Assembly: GCA_030685235.1 (NCBI GenBank)
Contig: MU839195.1
Span: 1-64,000 of the forward strand
Direction of reading: 5' to 3'
Length of the DNA: 64,000 nucleotides
From: Copromyces sp. CBS 386.78
Taxonomy: Eukaryota; Ascomycota; Sordariomycetes; Sordariales; Sordariaceae
In this document: positions 22,677 to 32,484 of the stretch, piece by piece
Layout: each line of letters opens with the position of its first letter
Numbering within the stretch: the stretch's first letter is position 1
Notes under the pieces: generated by a model
Told to the model about the DNA's origin: nothing
The model's input: the letters and a program-made list of their open reading frames with translations, nothing else
Databases searched by the model: none
Translations under genes and position numbers: made by a program

Positions 22677-25625
22677 TTGGTGTCGCTGAGGGGAGGTGCA
22701 GAACAGTGGGGTGATGGCGATGATGAGGATGAACAGGAAGATGCTGATTATCCTGAGGAGGATGCGGATGATGGCGATAATGAGTCGGATGAACATTCTT
22801 CTTCAACATCTTCGCAGCAAGGAAGCAGCGCGACGCGGAGGAGGTCTAAAGCGAAGAAGGAGGATCCGAAAAAGCAGGACCAGATTGATGATGTGGATCG
22901 CGGTAAGCATGACTACCATGGATGACTAGGCATTCAAGATTGTGCTAACTTCGAACCAGCTAATGGCATCAGGTATTGTCGGGCGACTCGGGCCCCAAAA
23001 TGCCTGTTCGCAGGATCAAGAGCTCATTTGAGGAGCCATCTAAAAGGCGTGCACAAGTACCTCGAGTGCCCCGTCGATTGCGAAATTGAATTCGTCGGGC
23101 CCAACAAAAGGTCGATTAGAGAGCATTTGAAAAATTCTCACGGGGGACAAACGATGTGCCAGGTTGCCAAATGTCGGTTTGCAGGACTAAAGGATGATAT
23201 GAATGGCCATCTAATCTCTGTGCACAAGTGGCTCGAGTGCACCGTGCCTGATTGCAAAGTCGTGAAAGCCCACAAGAAGACGCTTTCTGAACATCAAAGG
23301 TTGGCTCACGCAGAAAAAGAGAAGTGCCCTTTGGAAGGTTGCAATTGGGTGGGAACAAAAAGACAGTTGTCTCAATACCATCGATACCAGCACTCGGGGG
23401 CGCGCAAATGCCCCGTTCCCGGTTGCAGCTTGATACGGAACCCAAGGTCACTCTCTATACATGTGCGGGGCACACACAAAATGACCGATATCACGCTGGC
23501 GATGGCGATGGCCTGTGAGGTGGTTGAGCAAGCCAGCAATGTGGAAGGATCAGAAGTGGCCAGCCCCGATGGCTCAGACAATGAGGATGTGGAGGATGTG
23601 GACGATGATGATGCGAAGCACGCTGGTGTCTGCCCACGAGGAGGTTCAGGTTCTGGACATGGTGGTTTTGGTGACAGCCTTGACCCAGGCAACACACAAC
23701 AGTGTCCAGAGTGCATGCCGCAAGTCACATTGGGCGACCGCCTATCCTTTGAGTCTCACATGCTACAGCATCACCCGGTATACGCGGAGACTCAGCTGGG
23801 CATGAGAGTCGAGTGGGAAGATTGTCCTCTGGACTGGTGCCTGCACCGCGCGCATTCTCCACTCATGCACCTCCATTTGAAGACGCATGCGCAGAAAGAG
23901 GAAACATACTCAAGACGTTCAACTGCTAGGCTAGAACTTTTCGGCCGTAATCAGCAACAGACGGGAAGGCAAATACTTCAACAACAAGGTGAAGCCGCTC
24001 GTCAACGACACAACCCGCAGCAGGCTCTTGGGTCCCCTCAAATGGGGAATTCTGGGAATCCAGCCGCAGCCGCGAATGCCCATCCGCAGATGTCTGGGAA
24101 TCCGACAGCCTCGAACGCTGGTCGCCAGATGTCCAAGCGGAACTATCCCGCTTATCGCAACGCGAAATGGGGATGGCCGTTAGATAGTGGGCCCGGTGGT
24201 CTTGAAGCAAGGCAAGCTCAGGTCAACCCTCCGACTCTGGCTCCAGCTCAAGGCTATGCCCCGGCTCCAGCTCCGCAGCAGGCCTCCTCTTCGGCTCCAT
24301 TTGCAGATCCCGTCTACCCTAACATCCCCTTTGATAAGTATGATCCTCCCGAACATGTGGAGGCTTGCGCTAGGGCTGAGGCTCTCGCTAGAGCTCAGGT
24401 TCTGGTTGAGCACAGCCATCCTCTAGCTCAGGCTCCGACTCACGTTCAGGCTCAGGCTGCGCGTGAGGTTCTGGCTCGGGCTGGGCCTCAGAGTATAACG
24501 GACGGGTACATTGAGGCTCAGGCAACTGCTCTGGCTTGGGCGCCCAACCCGGCCCAGGCTTTGGCTGAGGCCGAAGAACTGGCTTTTAACGATGCTGAGC
24601 GTGCGATTCTGCGTCAGGCTCAGGTTATGGCTCGAAACATCAACCCGGCTCTAGATCTAACCCAGACTGTCAATGCGGCTCAGGGTGAGGCTAGATATCA
24701 GGCTTACAACCAAGCCCTAACAACTTTGCGTCAGACTGAGAATGTGGCTCTGGCTCAGGCTCAATATCACCAGACTTACAACCAGGCCCGAGCAGCTCAG
24801 GCTCAAGGTCTTGCTCTGCCTCAGACTCAAGCTCAGTATCAAGCTCAAGATCAGGCTCAGGGTCTGCCTCTGCCTCAGACTCAAGCTCACAACCCCGCTC
24901 AAGCTCCGGGTCAGCAGCAGTATGAAATTGAATATCTGGGCCCGGTTGGATATCGGAACACAGATGATGCTGTGGAACAGCGCCAGCGTCGAACTGATGC
25001 TCAGCGCCAGCGTCGAGCTCAGCTTCAGGATCGACCTCTAGCTCCGAGTCCACCTCGTCAGATTCAATCTCCGGTTCCGAGTCTTGCTTCGGCTCGGGCT
25101 CAAGCTCTAGCTCAAGCTCGGAGTCCGACTTTGCCTGAGATTCAGGCTCAGCAACAGGATCAGCAACAGGTTCAGACTCAAGCTCAGCAACAGGTTCAGA
25201 CTCAAGCTCACAACCCTGCTCAAGCTCCGGCTCAGCAGCAGTTTGAAATTGAATATCTGGGCCCGGCTCATCATCGACGTAGAACTCCCCTTCAAAATCC
25301 GGCTCACCCTGACGACCAGCGTCGAGCTCAAAACCAGTCTCAGCTTCGCAACCAGCGCTTAGCTCTCGCTCAGGCTCACAACCAGGCCCAGCACCAAGCG
25401 GCAGCTCTAGGTCAAACTCAAGTTCAGCAGGCTCAAAGGCGGCCTCAGCTTCGAGCGCAATACCACCCTCAGCTTCGCAACCAGCGCTTAGCTCTCGCTC
25501 AGGCTCACAACCAGGCCCATCACCAAGCTGTAGCTCTAGGTCAAACGCAAGTTCAGCAGGCTCAAAGTCAGCCTCAGGCTCAGGTTCAGGATCAGTATCA
25601 GGATCAGCCTCAAGTTCTGGATTAG
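22677..25625 (+). CDS. C2H2 zinc-finger protein with Gln/Ala repeat tail, start unresolved
   Basis: Two coding segments are clear: up to 22902 and 22960..25625, joined across a 57-base intron (GTAAGC, GCTAAC, ACCAG). The first is acidic then basic (GDDEDEQEDADYPEEDADDG). The second opens with consecutive C2H2-like fingers: CRATRAPKC, CPVDCEIEF, CQVAKC, CTVPDC, CPLEGC and CPVPGC, with paired HxxxH, and two more near 23700-23890 (CPECMPQV, CPLDWC). From about 24200 the protein is dominated by Ala-Gln repeats (QAQ units), with duplicated blocks such as EIEYLGP (twice) and ALAQAHNQAQ/H (twice). No ATG exists in frame between the mbp1 stop and 23154, so the start is unknown; coordinates give the extent of open coding sequence. 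The frame ends at a TAG but continues open beyond it. It may be a nuclear DNA-binding protein or a decaying gene. Confidence 0.6.
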
Positions 25626-26123
25626 GATCAGGTTCTGTCTCACGATCAGGTTCAGGATCAAGCCCAAGCTCTGGCTGAGGCTCAAGTTCCGGCTCACGAT
25701 AGCAACTTGGCGCTGGCTGGAGATGACAAGCAGGTTCAGTCTCAGTCTCTCAGCCCAGGTCAGGTTGCTCGCGACTTGGATGGCCTGGACCAGGCTGTTG
25801 ACCCTTTGCTCGAAGAATACGGTGGTGTCGGTGACGGCGGCATGGGTGTGGATGCGGGCATGGATGGGGATGTGGACATGGATGCGGACATGGATGAGGA
25901 TGCGAACGGTTAGGATCCGGCCGCTCCTCAACCGGTTCAAGTGCCACTCGCGCAATCGGGTCCGCTTCAGGTCCCTCAAGTTGCTCAACCTGCCCAACCT
26001 GTTCAGGCTCCGAACCAGGATTCGAATCAGAATAACGGGCAGGATAACGAAGATAATGGGATTGCTTCGCATGGGGATGGGAATGAGCTAATGCTGACGG
26101 AAATGGACTGGGGTAGTCCTTGA
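25626..26123 (+). other. In-frame continuation of the C2H2/Gln-rich coding region after TAG codons
   Basis: After the TAG at 25623 the same frame stays open with the same Ala/Gln codon style (DQVLSHDQVQDQAQALAEAQ) and an Asp/Met/Gly-rich block, to a second TAG at 25911. It then continues (DPAAPQPVQVPLAQ...) to a TGA at 26121, ending NELMLTEMDWGSP. Both TAGs sit where neighbouring repeats have CAG, so each could be a single C-to-T change. This could be the original C-terminus of the protein. Confidence 0.55.
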
Positions 26124-26786
26124 TCCGAAGACGAAAACGAAGGTGGTGACTGAATTCAGTAGTGTTTGGGATCATGATTAGAGTTTTTTTATTTTGCTGG
26201 GATGTGGAAGGAAGAGGAAGATGTTCAGTCGTGTCGCTGGGCCTTTCGTTGTTGGCGTGGACATGGACTCTTAGGGGGTTAGTTGTTTATCCGCTGCAAT
26301 GCGGTTACGGCGAGCGGGTATCTTTAGTGCATATAGCGAATTGATGTTTGTTTCGTCGTCTTGGTTATTGCCGTGCAGATTGAAGAGTCCGATGTTATCA
26401 GGACGGCCCTCGGTCATAGCGATGCCGACGTCCAAATCCCTCCCGACTAGTAATATTGTTAGTCTAATACCTCGCCGCTCACCAAACACTCACCAACATA
26501 AGAGTACCCCTTCATCTTCCGATCCCGCCCTCCCCTCTCCACATTTCCCGCAATCGCCCCTCTATAACCACTTTGTGGGTTCACCCTCCATTTTTATGTC
26601 ATCAGCCTTATTATGTATCAGTCATACTTTTCGTCTTTTACCCATTTGTATCTTTCAACACCTTCAGGTTAATCATTTTTCTCCCTATTTTTCTTGTCGA
26701 GGGTTTCACATAACGAATCATCGCTGGATCCCACAAAGACAAAGGGAACACAAGAACAGACAAGAGGACACAGACAGACAGACACA
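26124..26786. other. Intergenic region upstream of met8
   Basis: 663 bases with no supported gene. The last 50 bases (AGACAAGAGGACACAGACAG) look like the met8 5' leader. Confidence 0.45.
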
Positions 26787-27740
26787 ATGACGACCGGACG
26801 AGCAGACACCGACCCAGCCAACTTCCCCGAGATCCAGACGGGCGGGAGTCTGATGATCGCATGGCAGATCAAGGGCAAACGAGTTCTTTTGGTGGGCGGT
26901 GGTGAGGTATGTCTTTATGTTTTCCATTGCCATTCCCTTCCATTCGATATTCCTCTTCCTCGTCCCGTCCCTCCCCCCTTCATACTAACGAAATACAAAC
27001 AAACACAGGTAGCAGCAACCCGCCTAGTCCACCTCCTCTCCGCCGACGCCCTCATCACTTTGATCGCCCCCGCCCCCCTCCACCCCGAAGTCTCCTTCCG
27101 CCTCGCACAATTCCCCAACTCCCTAACCTGGATCGACCGCCCCTTTTTGTCGAGTGACCTCCTCGACCACCCCCACGACACCTACTCCCTAATTCTAACC
27201 GCCATCGACGACCCCGTCGCCTCCTCCGACATCTACAAACTAGCCCACCAGCTCAAAATCCCCGCCAACATCGCCGACGTGCCCCCCGAATGCGACTTCT
27301 ACTTCGGGTCCGTGCACCGCGACGGCCCCTTGCAAATAATGGTGTCGACAAACGGCAAGGGGCCCCGTCTCGCTAGCGCCATTCGCAAACTTGTTGCGGA
27401 GGCGCTGCCGAGAAATGCGGGGAGGGCGATCGAGCAGATGGGGGAACTGAGAAAGGAACTGAGGAAGGTGGCGCCGGAACAGAATGAGGGGAAGAGGAGG
27501 ATGGAGTGGATCAAGAAGGTTAGCGATGCGTATGGGTGGGAGGACATGGGGGAGATGACGGGGGAGGATATGAAGAATTTGTTGGCGTGGTATCATAAGA
27601 AACAAGATGGGGAGGATGGCGTAGTGGTGCCGACGCTGGAGGAGTTGAGGGCTTTAAGGAAGGAGAATAACCCCAAGGAGGAGGAGGATGGTGCGATGCA
27701 GAAGAAGGTGGAGGAGTTGAAGGTTGAGGATCAAGCGTAG
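26787..27740 (+). CDS. met8: Siroheme synthase Met8: precorrin-2 dehydrogenase / sirohydrochlorin ferrochelatase
   Basis: The model is join(26787..26906, 27009..27740), 283 residues. The start is the ATG of MTTGRADTDPANFPEIQTGG. The 102-base intron (GTATGT, ATACTAAC, ACACAG) lies within the NAD-binding glycine-rich turn, and splicing gives VLLVGGGEVAATRLV, the Rossmann signature. Further family blocks are DDPVASSDIYKLAHQLKIPANIAD, the PPECDFYFGSVHRDGPLQIMV strand and STNGKGPRLASAIRKLV. A helical C-terminal domain (GEMTGEDMKNLLAWY) and a charged tail follow. Met8p makes siroheme from precorrin-2, the cofactor of sulfite and nitrite reductases, in the cytosol. The intron is a multiple of three with no stop, so an unspliced message would still encode a longer protein. 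Confidence 0.9.
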   Translation: MTTGRADTDPANFPEIQTGGSLMIAWQIKGKRVLLVGGGEVCLYVFHCHSLPFDIPLPRPVPPPFILTKYKQTQVAATRLVHLLSADALITLIAPAPLHPEVSFRLAQFPNSLTWIDRPFLSSDLLDHPHDTYSLILTAIDDPVASSDIYKLAHQLKIPANIADVPPECDFYFGSVHRDGPLQIMVSTNGKGPRLASAIRKLVAEALPRNAGRAIEQMGELRKELRKVAPEQNEGKRRMEWIKKVSDAYGWEDMGEMTGEDMKNLLAWYHKKQDGEDGVVVPTLEELRALRKENNPKEEEDGAMQKKVEELKVEDQA

Positions 27741-28275
27741 GGAAAACAAGTTCAAGGGAGCAATGGGTTTACTGTGTATAGGGCTTTTAGGTTCTGGGTA
27801 AAAGGGATTTTTAGACAAATGATACCATGGGTTTATATTAGCATCTGTTGACCCATTCCTAGCATCCATCAAAATGCCAGAGTAACTCTACACAGTTCAG
27901 AATCTCAAAGATTCCTAAGCCCACATGATGGTCTGACCATCGACGTCGAAATTGTTAGTGGTTAGTGATAGGTACCTAGCCGTAAGCTTCCATGTTTACC
28001 CTACTGCCTAAAATACACTAGCGGATTCCACTGAACGGCAGCGCTATCAGGCTGCAGCTCCATGGACGGGAAGATGACACTGCCCGCGCCTGTCCTCCAC
28101 CGCCGCTCCCGAACCAATGAACTGTGTGTGTGAGGTGACCTTGACCCAACAACGGGAATCACCACCTCGTACCAACTTCCTTGCCTCAACCAACAACAAA
28201 CAACTATGGCGGCCACTCTCTCCACCACAACACCATTAACATAGAGTCCATCTACACCACAATTCTACCAACGAC
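27741..28275. promoter_or_regulatory. Intergenic region and putative pep7 leader with short uORF
   Basis: 535 bases between met8 and pep7, both on the plus strand. It should hold the met8 terminator and the pep7 promoter. An upstream ATG at 28206 opens a 12-codon frame ending TAG at 28244, 31 bases before the pep7 start. If the transcript begins upstream of 28206 this is a minimal uORF. No other gene is seen. Confidence 0.4.
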
Positions 28276-30455
28276 ATGTCCGGGCGCAAGCTCGGAGGTG
28301 GCCGCATCTTGGGCAACGGCAAGGGCCTCGCGCCGCCCACAGCAGCAGCAGCAGCGTCATCACCGTCAGCCTCACCAACCACCGCCGCCGCCGCCATCCA
28401 CAATCACAATCGCGCCGTCAGCCCATTCGCGCCCTCGGACAGTAGTACCGTCTCCTTCGTCTCGCCAAACTCAACACGCGACTCCATCTCTCCGTCATCC
28501 TCGGTCCCTCATCCCGACATCCCGCAAGACCTCGTCTCCAATGTCAGCTTGGCCGGTCCCTCCAATGGCGGCGGCGGCGGCCAATCCGCCAACAACAACG
28601 GCCGACTTGTTTGCCCGATATGCCAGGAAGAAATGGTCACCTTGCTTCAACTCAACAGACACATCGACGACGTCCACCAAGAACTCCCCGAGGAGACGCA
28701 GGATCAAGTCAAGAGCTGGTTCGACAAGCAGGTCCGCAAAGCAAAGAAATTCCAGCCGTTGAATATCATCAACCAGACCCTGCGCGGGCTCGATGTTTTC
28801 GAATCCAACGAGACCACACCACCACAACAACAAGTTGTCGCGACGGCCGCTACTGGTGCTGCTGCTGCACCCGGAGCAGTAGACCCCGACGAACTGGTTA
28901 CCCGACACCACTGGCAGAAACCAACGGGCAACGACCCCTGTACCGACCCGACGTGTACGAGGAAGTTGGGGCCGTTCAGCGGGTCGGTCAACTGTCGCAA
29001 GTGCGGACTTTTGTTCTGCGAAAAACATACCATGTACCAGATGAAGCTTAGCAGATCGGCCAACCACGAGCCGCTAAGGGGGATATGGTGTCGAGTATGC
29101 GAGACGTGCTTCAAGAGCAGGGAAGGGTATAATGATCACCAGGGGACGGTGCGGGATCACATGGCGGCGTTCAAGGCGATACGAGCCAAGCGGGTGGATA
29201 GACACAAGCTGGAGGTGCAGAGGCTGGAGAAGAGGTTGACCAAGCTGACGAGGCTGTTGGCTGAGATGCCGCCCGACGAGGGGCCGGGACTACTTGGCTT
29301 GACGACGGGGCAGAAGAGCCAGAGGAAGATGATTGAGCAGAGCGTGGTGAACTGGGAGGAGGATGGGGCGGTTACCAACTGTCCGTTTTGCAAGCAGGAG
29401 TTTAGGAGTTGGACGTTTAGGAGACATCATTGCCGGATATGTGGGCGGGTGGTTTGCGCGGATCCCGAGACGGCATGTTCGACCGAGGTTGGGTTGCATG
29501 TTGCTCATGGTAGGTTTTCCGTTTCCTTTTTTTTTTTTTACTTTTTTTCTTTTTTTTCTAAAAAATGACGGGCCACTGACCTTCTTTGTTAGCAACTATA
29601 AACACCGAAAAGCCCCCCGGAACCGCCACCACCACCACTCTCGACATCCGCATGTGCCGCGACTGCAAATCGACCATCTTCTCCCACCGCGACTTCGCCG
29701 CATCGATAGCCCACAAACCACCAGACCAACGCGCCTACGAGACCCTGCGACAGTTCGAGCGAGGCATCCGCATGTTGATGCCCTCGTTCCAAAAAGCCCT
29801 TTTGGCTCTCCAGCCTCCGAACAACGAAAACGATTTCCGGCAGGATAAACCCCCACCGACGTCTGCACAAGTCCAAGAAGCAGCCAAGATCCGAAAACGA
29901 CTGACAGACGCCTTTGCAAAATACGACGTTGCCGCAAAGCGACTAAGGGATATGAAAACCGACAGCCCGACGCAGATCAAGTTGCAGCAGTCGGTGTATG
30001 CTGCCGCGTCATCTTTTTTGCATGCCAACTTGATTCCGCTAAAATCAGTGCCGAGGGTGCTGAGGAGTAACAGCATGCAACACCACCAACACCGCCGGCT
30101 GCTTAACGGGTCAACATGCAGCACCCTGTCGCCCTTGCGAAACGGGGAGTCTGCCTTGTCGTCGTCGCAAGACGCTGCAGAAACATCGAGTAACGCAGGA
30201 GCCAGTGAAGCCAGCGTCGCCCTCCAATCCGAGCTGGATATCGAGGAGAAAGAAGCAAAGGAGCGGTTGGTGGTGCTGGAGGAACAAATGTTTATGGTAC
30301 AAGAGATGTTGAAGAGTGCCAGGGCCCAGAGACGGTTCGAGGAGGTTAGTGCGTTGAATAGGAATGTGGAGGAGCTGGAGGCAGAGATTGAGAGGGCGAA
30401 AGAGGGGGTCAGACGGGTTGAGGAGCGCATGGGAGGGTTGTACATTGCTGGCTAG
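28276..30455 (+). CDS. pep7: FYVE-domain vacuolar sorting protein Pep7/Vac1 (rabenosyn-like)
   Basis: The model is join(28276..29509, 29593..30455), 698 residues. The 83-base T-rich intron (GTAGGT to TTGTTAG) splits the second FYVE region and joins in frame. A Ser/Pro/Ala-rich N-terminus leads to a C2H2 finger at residue 113 (CPICQEE...HIDDVH). Two FYVE-type zinc modules follow: residues about 210-280 (HHWQKP, CRKCGLLFCEKH, CRVCETC) and from about 368 (CPFCKQEF...RRHHCRICGRVVC), with the (R/K)(R/K)HHCR phosphoinositide pocket. The second half is helical and coiled, ending with a Rab-binding-like segment (EELEAEIERAKEGVRRVEER). Pep7/Vac1 binds PI3P and the Rab Vps21 on endosomes and promotes Golgi-to-endosome vesicle fusion with Vps45 and Pep12. 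It is convergent with the gene at 30859. Confidence 0.9.
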
Positions 30456-30858
30456 TCTTATGGGTGTTGAGTATGGTTATTGTTCTTTTTGGGCGGTTAG
30501 CATGGCGTAGGAGTTCTGGGGCATTGTCGGTTTGGGTATTCTTAGTTCGGAAGATGGGCTAGGCTATAGGCAGGGGATAGTTGGTTGGAAATTGATGGGT
30601 GTTGCAGCAAGCAGCCCGGGGTTTTTCTCGTGGTGTGTTTCCGGTGCATGTCGTCCGGTTGTTGGGCTTGACGTCGCTCCCATCAGCGATATTACCGCAT
30701 CTCTGCTAATGAGTGAAATCCGAGGCAACGGACGGCAACAAGAGGTAATTGAACGATTAACATTACTTCCTACAGACAGCAGAACTCCATCATCCTGACC
30801 ACTACGAACTGGGTATCACACTAATCCTCCACATTATCGACAACCAACCGCCTCGAAC
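30456..30858. other. Convergent 3' intergenic region
   Basis: 403 bases between the 3' ends of pep7 (+) and the cytochrome-domain-like gene (-). I see no gene or repeat in it. Confidence 0.5.
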
Positions 30859-32484
30859 CTACTCCTCATCCTCGCCATCCGAATCACTCTCGCTGTCACT
30901 CTCACTCTCACTCTCACACCCACAGTCGCCATCACTGTCGGACTCCGAATCGCTCTCGCTCTCGCTCTCAACCTCGTTGCCCTCCTCCTCCTCATCGGCA
31001 CCCTCCTCTCCACCCTTCGCCTTCACCTGGTCCAAATTGGAACCGCCCAACTCCGAGTTACTAACCCCATTAACCAGGTCCAAAGCAAAAGGCGGCGCAA
31101 CCCCCTCAAACCCTCTCACCTCCTCCCCCCTCATCGCCAGGCCCTTCCACGAATCAAATTCTTCAGCCGTACGTGCCAGGGCACCGTCGAGGTCGATCTT
31201 CATGTGGCCAAAGGCTAAGCGGTGGTAGGAGAATGTCTTGATCTCCTCCATCTCGTTGCTTTCCTCGGTAGAGGTAGCATCGGCGGCGGCGGCGGAATCA
31301 GGCGAATCGGGGGAATCAGGAGAATCAGGCGAATCGGGCGAATCGGGCGAATCGGGCGAATCGGGGGAAGAAGAGGACCCGGAACCGGAATGGATGGCAT
31401 CCCCCGTGGCCCACCCCAGACGGAGAACCTTCTTGGTCTTCTTCTTACCAGCCGCCGCCTTCCACTCATCCTCCAGGTTCAAGTTCTTGGCACACTTGCT
31501 GAGGGAAAGACAGCCCTCGCACAGGAAAGTGTAAGTCAGGAAGGTGGAGTTGATGCTGGTGGCGGATTCGATGGTGCGGATCTTGAAGGCGACGTCTTTT
31601 GCTGCTGCATGTGTCTTGTTGGCTGCTGTCTTGGTAACGGCGTCGGCAGCAGCAGTGGTGGTAGAGGTAACGGCACCAGCACCAGCAGCCTCAACCCTCT
31701 CAGTAAAGCTCAAAAAAGCGACCCTGCCGAACCCGTCGGTTTGGATGCCCAGGAACAGCGGCTGATGGCTCGCTGTCAGCTTGTCAGAAATGGAAATCCC
31801 GCCCCAGCCGGCTCCTCTGCCTATTCCTGTTGTCGCGTTCAAGGGGAATGACAACTGGGCGATAAAGTCGGTTGCAGCGTCGTTTTCTATCAAAGATTCA
31901 TCCGTCGAGGAGGAGGAGGAGGAAGAGGAAGAGGAGCCGGGGACTGGGAGAAGGGAACCGATGGTGGAGCCAACAGTTCTAGTGGTAGAAGGCAAGCTGC
32001 CCCTACTGGACAAGGCCAGGGCGAAGCTGAATTGCGAGGTGGCGTCGTGGAAGCGCTGGAAGGTGATTCCTGTTGCTTGGTCGATGAATGGCACAGCGGA
32101 GGAAGAGCGGTGGGGCATCTTGATGGGGATATTATGGTTCTTTACTGCATCGCCATCCTGGCCATGGCGCTTGGAGACGGTGCCGGTGTTGTTGTAAGCC
32201 TCGACGGGCACGTACGTGTGGTTGGTGTACAGCGTTTGCGGGTCGTTGTCAGTGTCTTGAATTTCGCCTCCGCCGGGGATCGAGTCGGTGGAGCGGGCGA
32301 GCTTGAGATGCTCGGGAAGCTGGAAGTGAGTGCCGTGGCCGGGGATGTGGTTGACGACGGGGATGTGGTTGACGACGGGGGTGGAGACGTGGGTTTTGAA
32401 ACCGCCGGGGTTCAGGTTGGTGGGCGCGCCGAGAGCGGAGCCGGCGACGGCGAGGAGGAGGGCGGCTTTTGTTAGGAGGGACAT
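30859..32484 (-). CDS. Secreted protein resembling the cytochrome (DOMON-like) domain of cellobiose dehydrogenase, with acidic repeat tail
   Basis: A single exon of 541 residues with a clear signal peptide (MSLLTKAALLLAVAGSALGA). Residues about 130-340 recall CDH-cyt: FIDQATGITFQRF, a DFIAQLSFPL strand, GWGGISISDKLT and the closing INSTFLTYTFLCEGC with paired cysteines. N-glycosylation sequons (NHT, NNT, NAT, NST) support secretion. Cellobiose dehydrogenase cytochrome domains bind heme b and pass electrons to lytic polysaccharide monooxygenases; I could not verify the Met/His ligands here, so heme binding is unproven. There is no attached flavin domain. The C-terminal 200 residues are low complexity: eight Pro-Asp-Ser units and an acidic Ser/Asp/Glu tail ending DGEDEE. 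An N-terminal duplication VVNHIP-VVNHIP is also present. The minus-strand reading is favoured by the signal peptide over the open antisense frame. Confidence 0.72.
   Translation of the reverse strand: MSLLTKAALLLAVAGSALGAPTNLNPGGFKTHVSTPVVNHIPVVNHIPGHGTHFQLPEHLKLARSTDSIPGGGEIQDTDNDPQTLYTNHTYVPVEAYNNTGTVSKRHGQDGDAVKNHNIPIKMPHRSSSAVPFIDQATGITFQRFHDATSQFSFALALSSRGSLPSTTRTVGSTIGSLLPVPGSSSSSSSSSSTDESLIENDAATDFIAQLSFPLNATTGIGRGAGWGGISISDKLTASHQPLFLGIQTDGFGRVAFLSFTERVEAAGAGAVTSTTTAAADAVTKTAANKTHAAAKDVAFKIRTIESATSINSTFLTYTFLCEGCLSLSKCAKNLNLEDEWKAAAGKKKTKKVLRLGWATGDAIHSGSGSSSSPDSPDSPDSPDSPDSPDSPDSPDSAAAADATSTEESNEMEEIKTFSYHRLAFGHMKIDLDGALARTAEEFDSWKGLAMRGEEVRGFEGVAPPFALDLVNGVSNSELGGSNLDQVKAKGGEEGADEEEEGNEVESESESDSESDSDGDCGCESESESDSESDSDGEDEE
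31295..31369 (-). repeat. Nine-base coding minisatellite (Pro-Asp-Ser x8)
   Basis: About eight tandem 9-base units of the form GAATCGGGC/GAATCAGGN lie within the secreted protein gene and translate on the minus strand as repeated Pro-Asp-Ser. Being a multiple of three, copy-number change would keep the frame. Confidence 0.8.

Noticed and set aside
31222..31851. 209-codon open frame antisense to the secreted protein gene
   Set aside because: It is a shadow of the codon-biased repeat regions (Gly/Arg/Ile runs opposite the Pro-Asp-Ser units); the minus-strand frame has a signal peptide and a domain.
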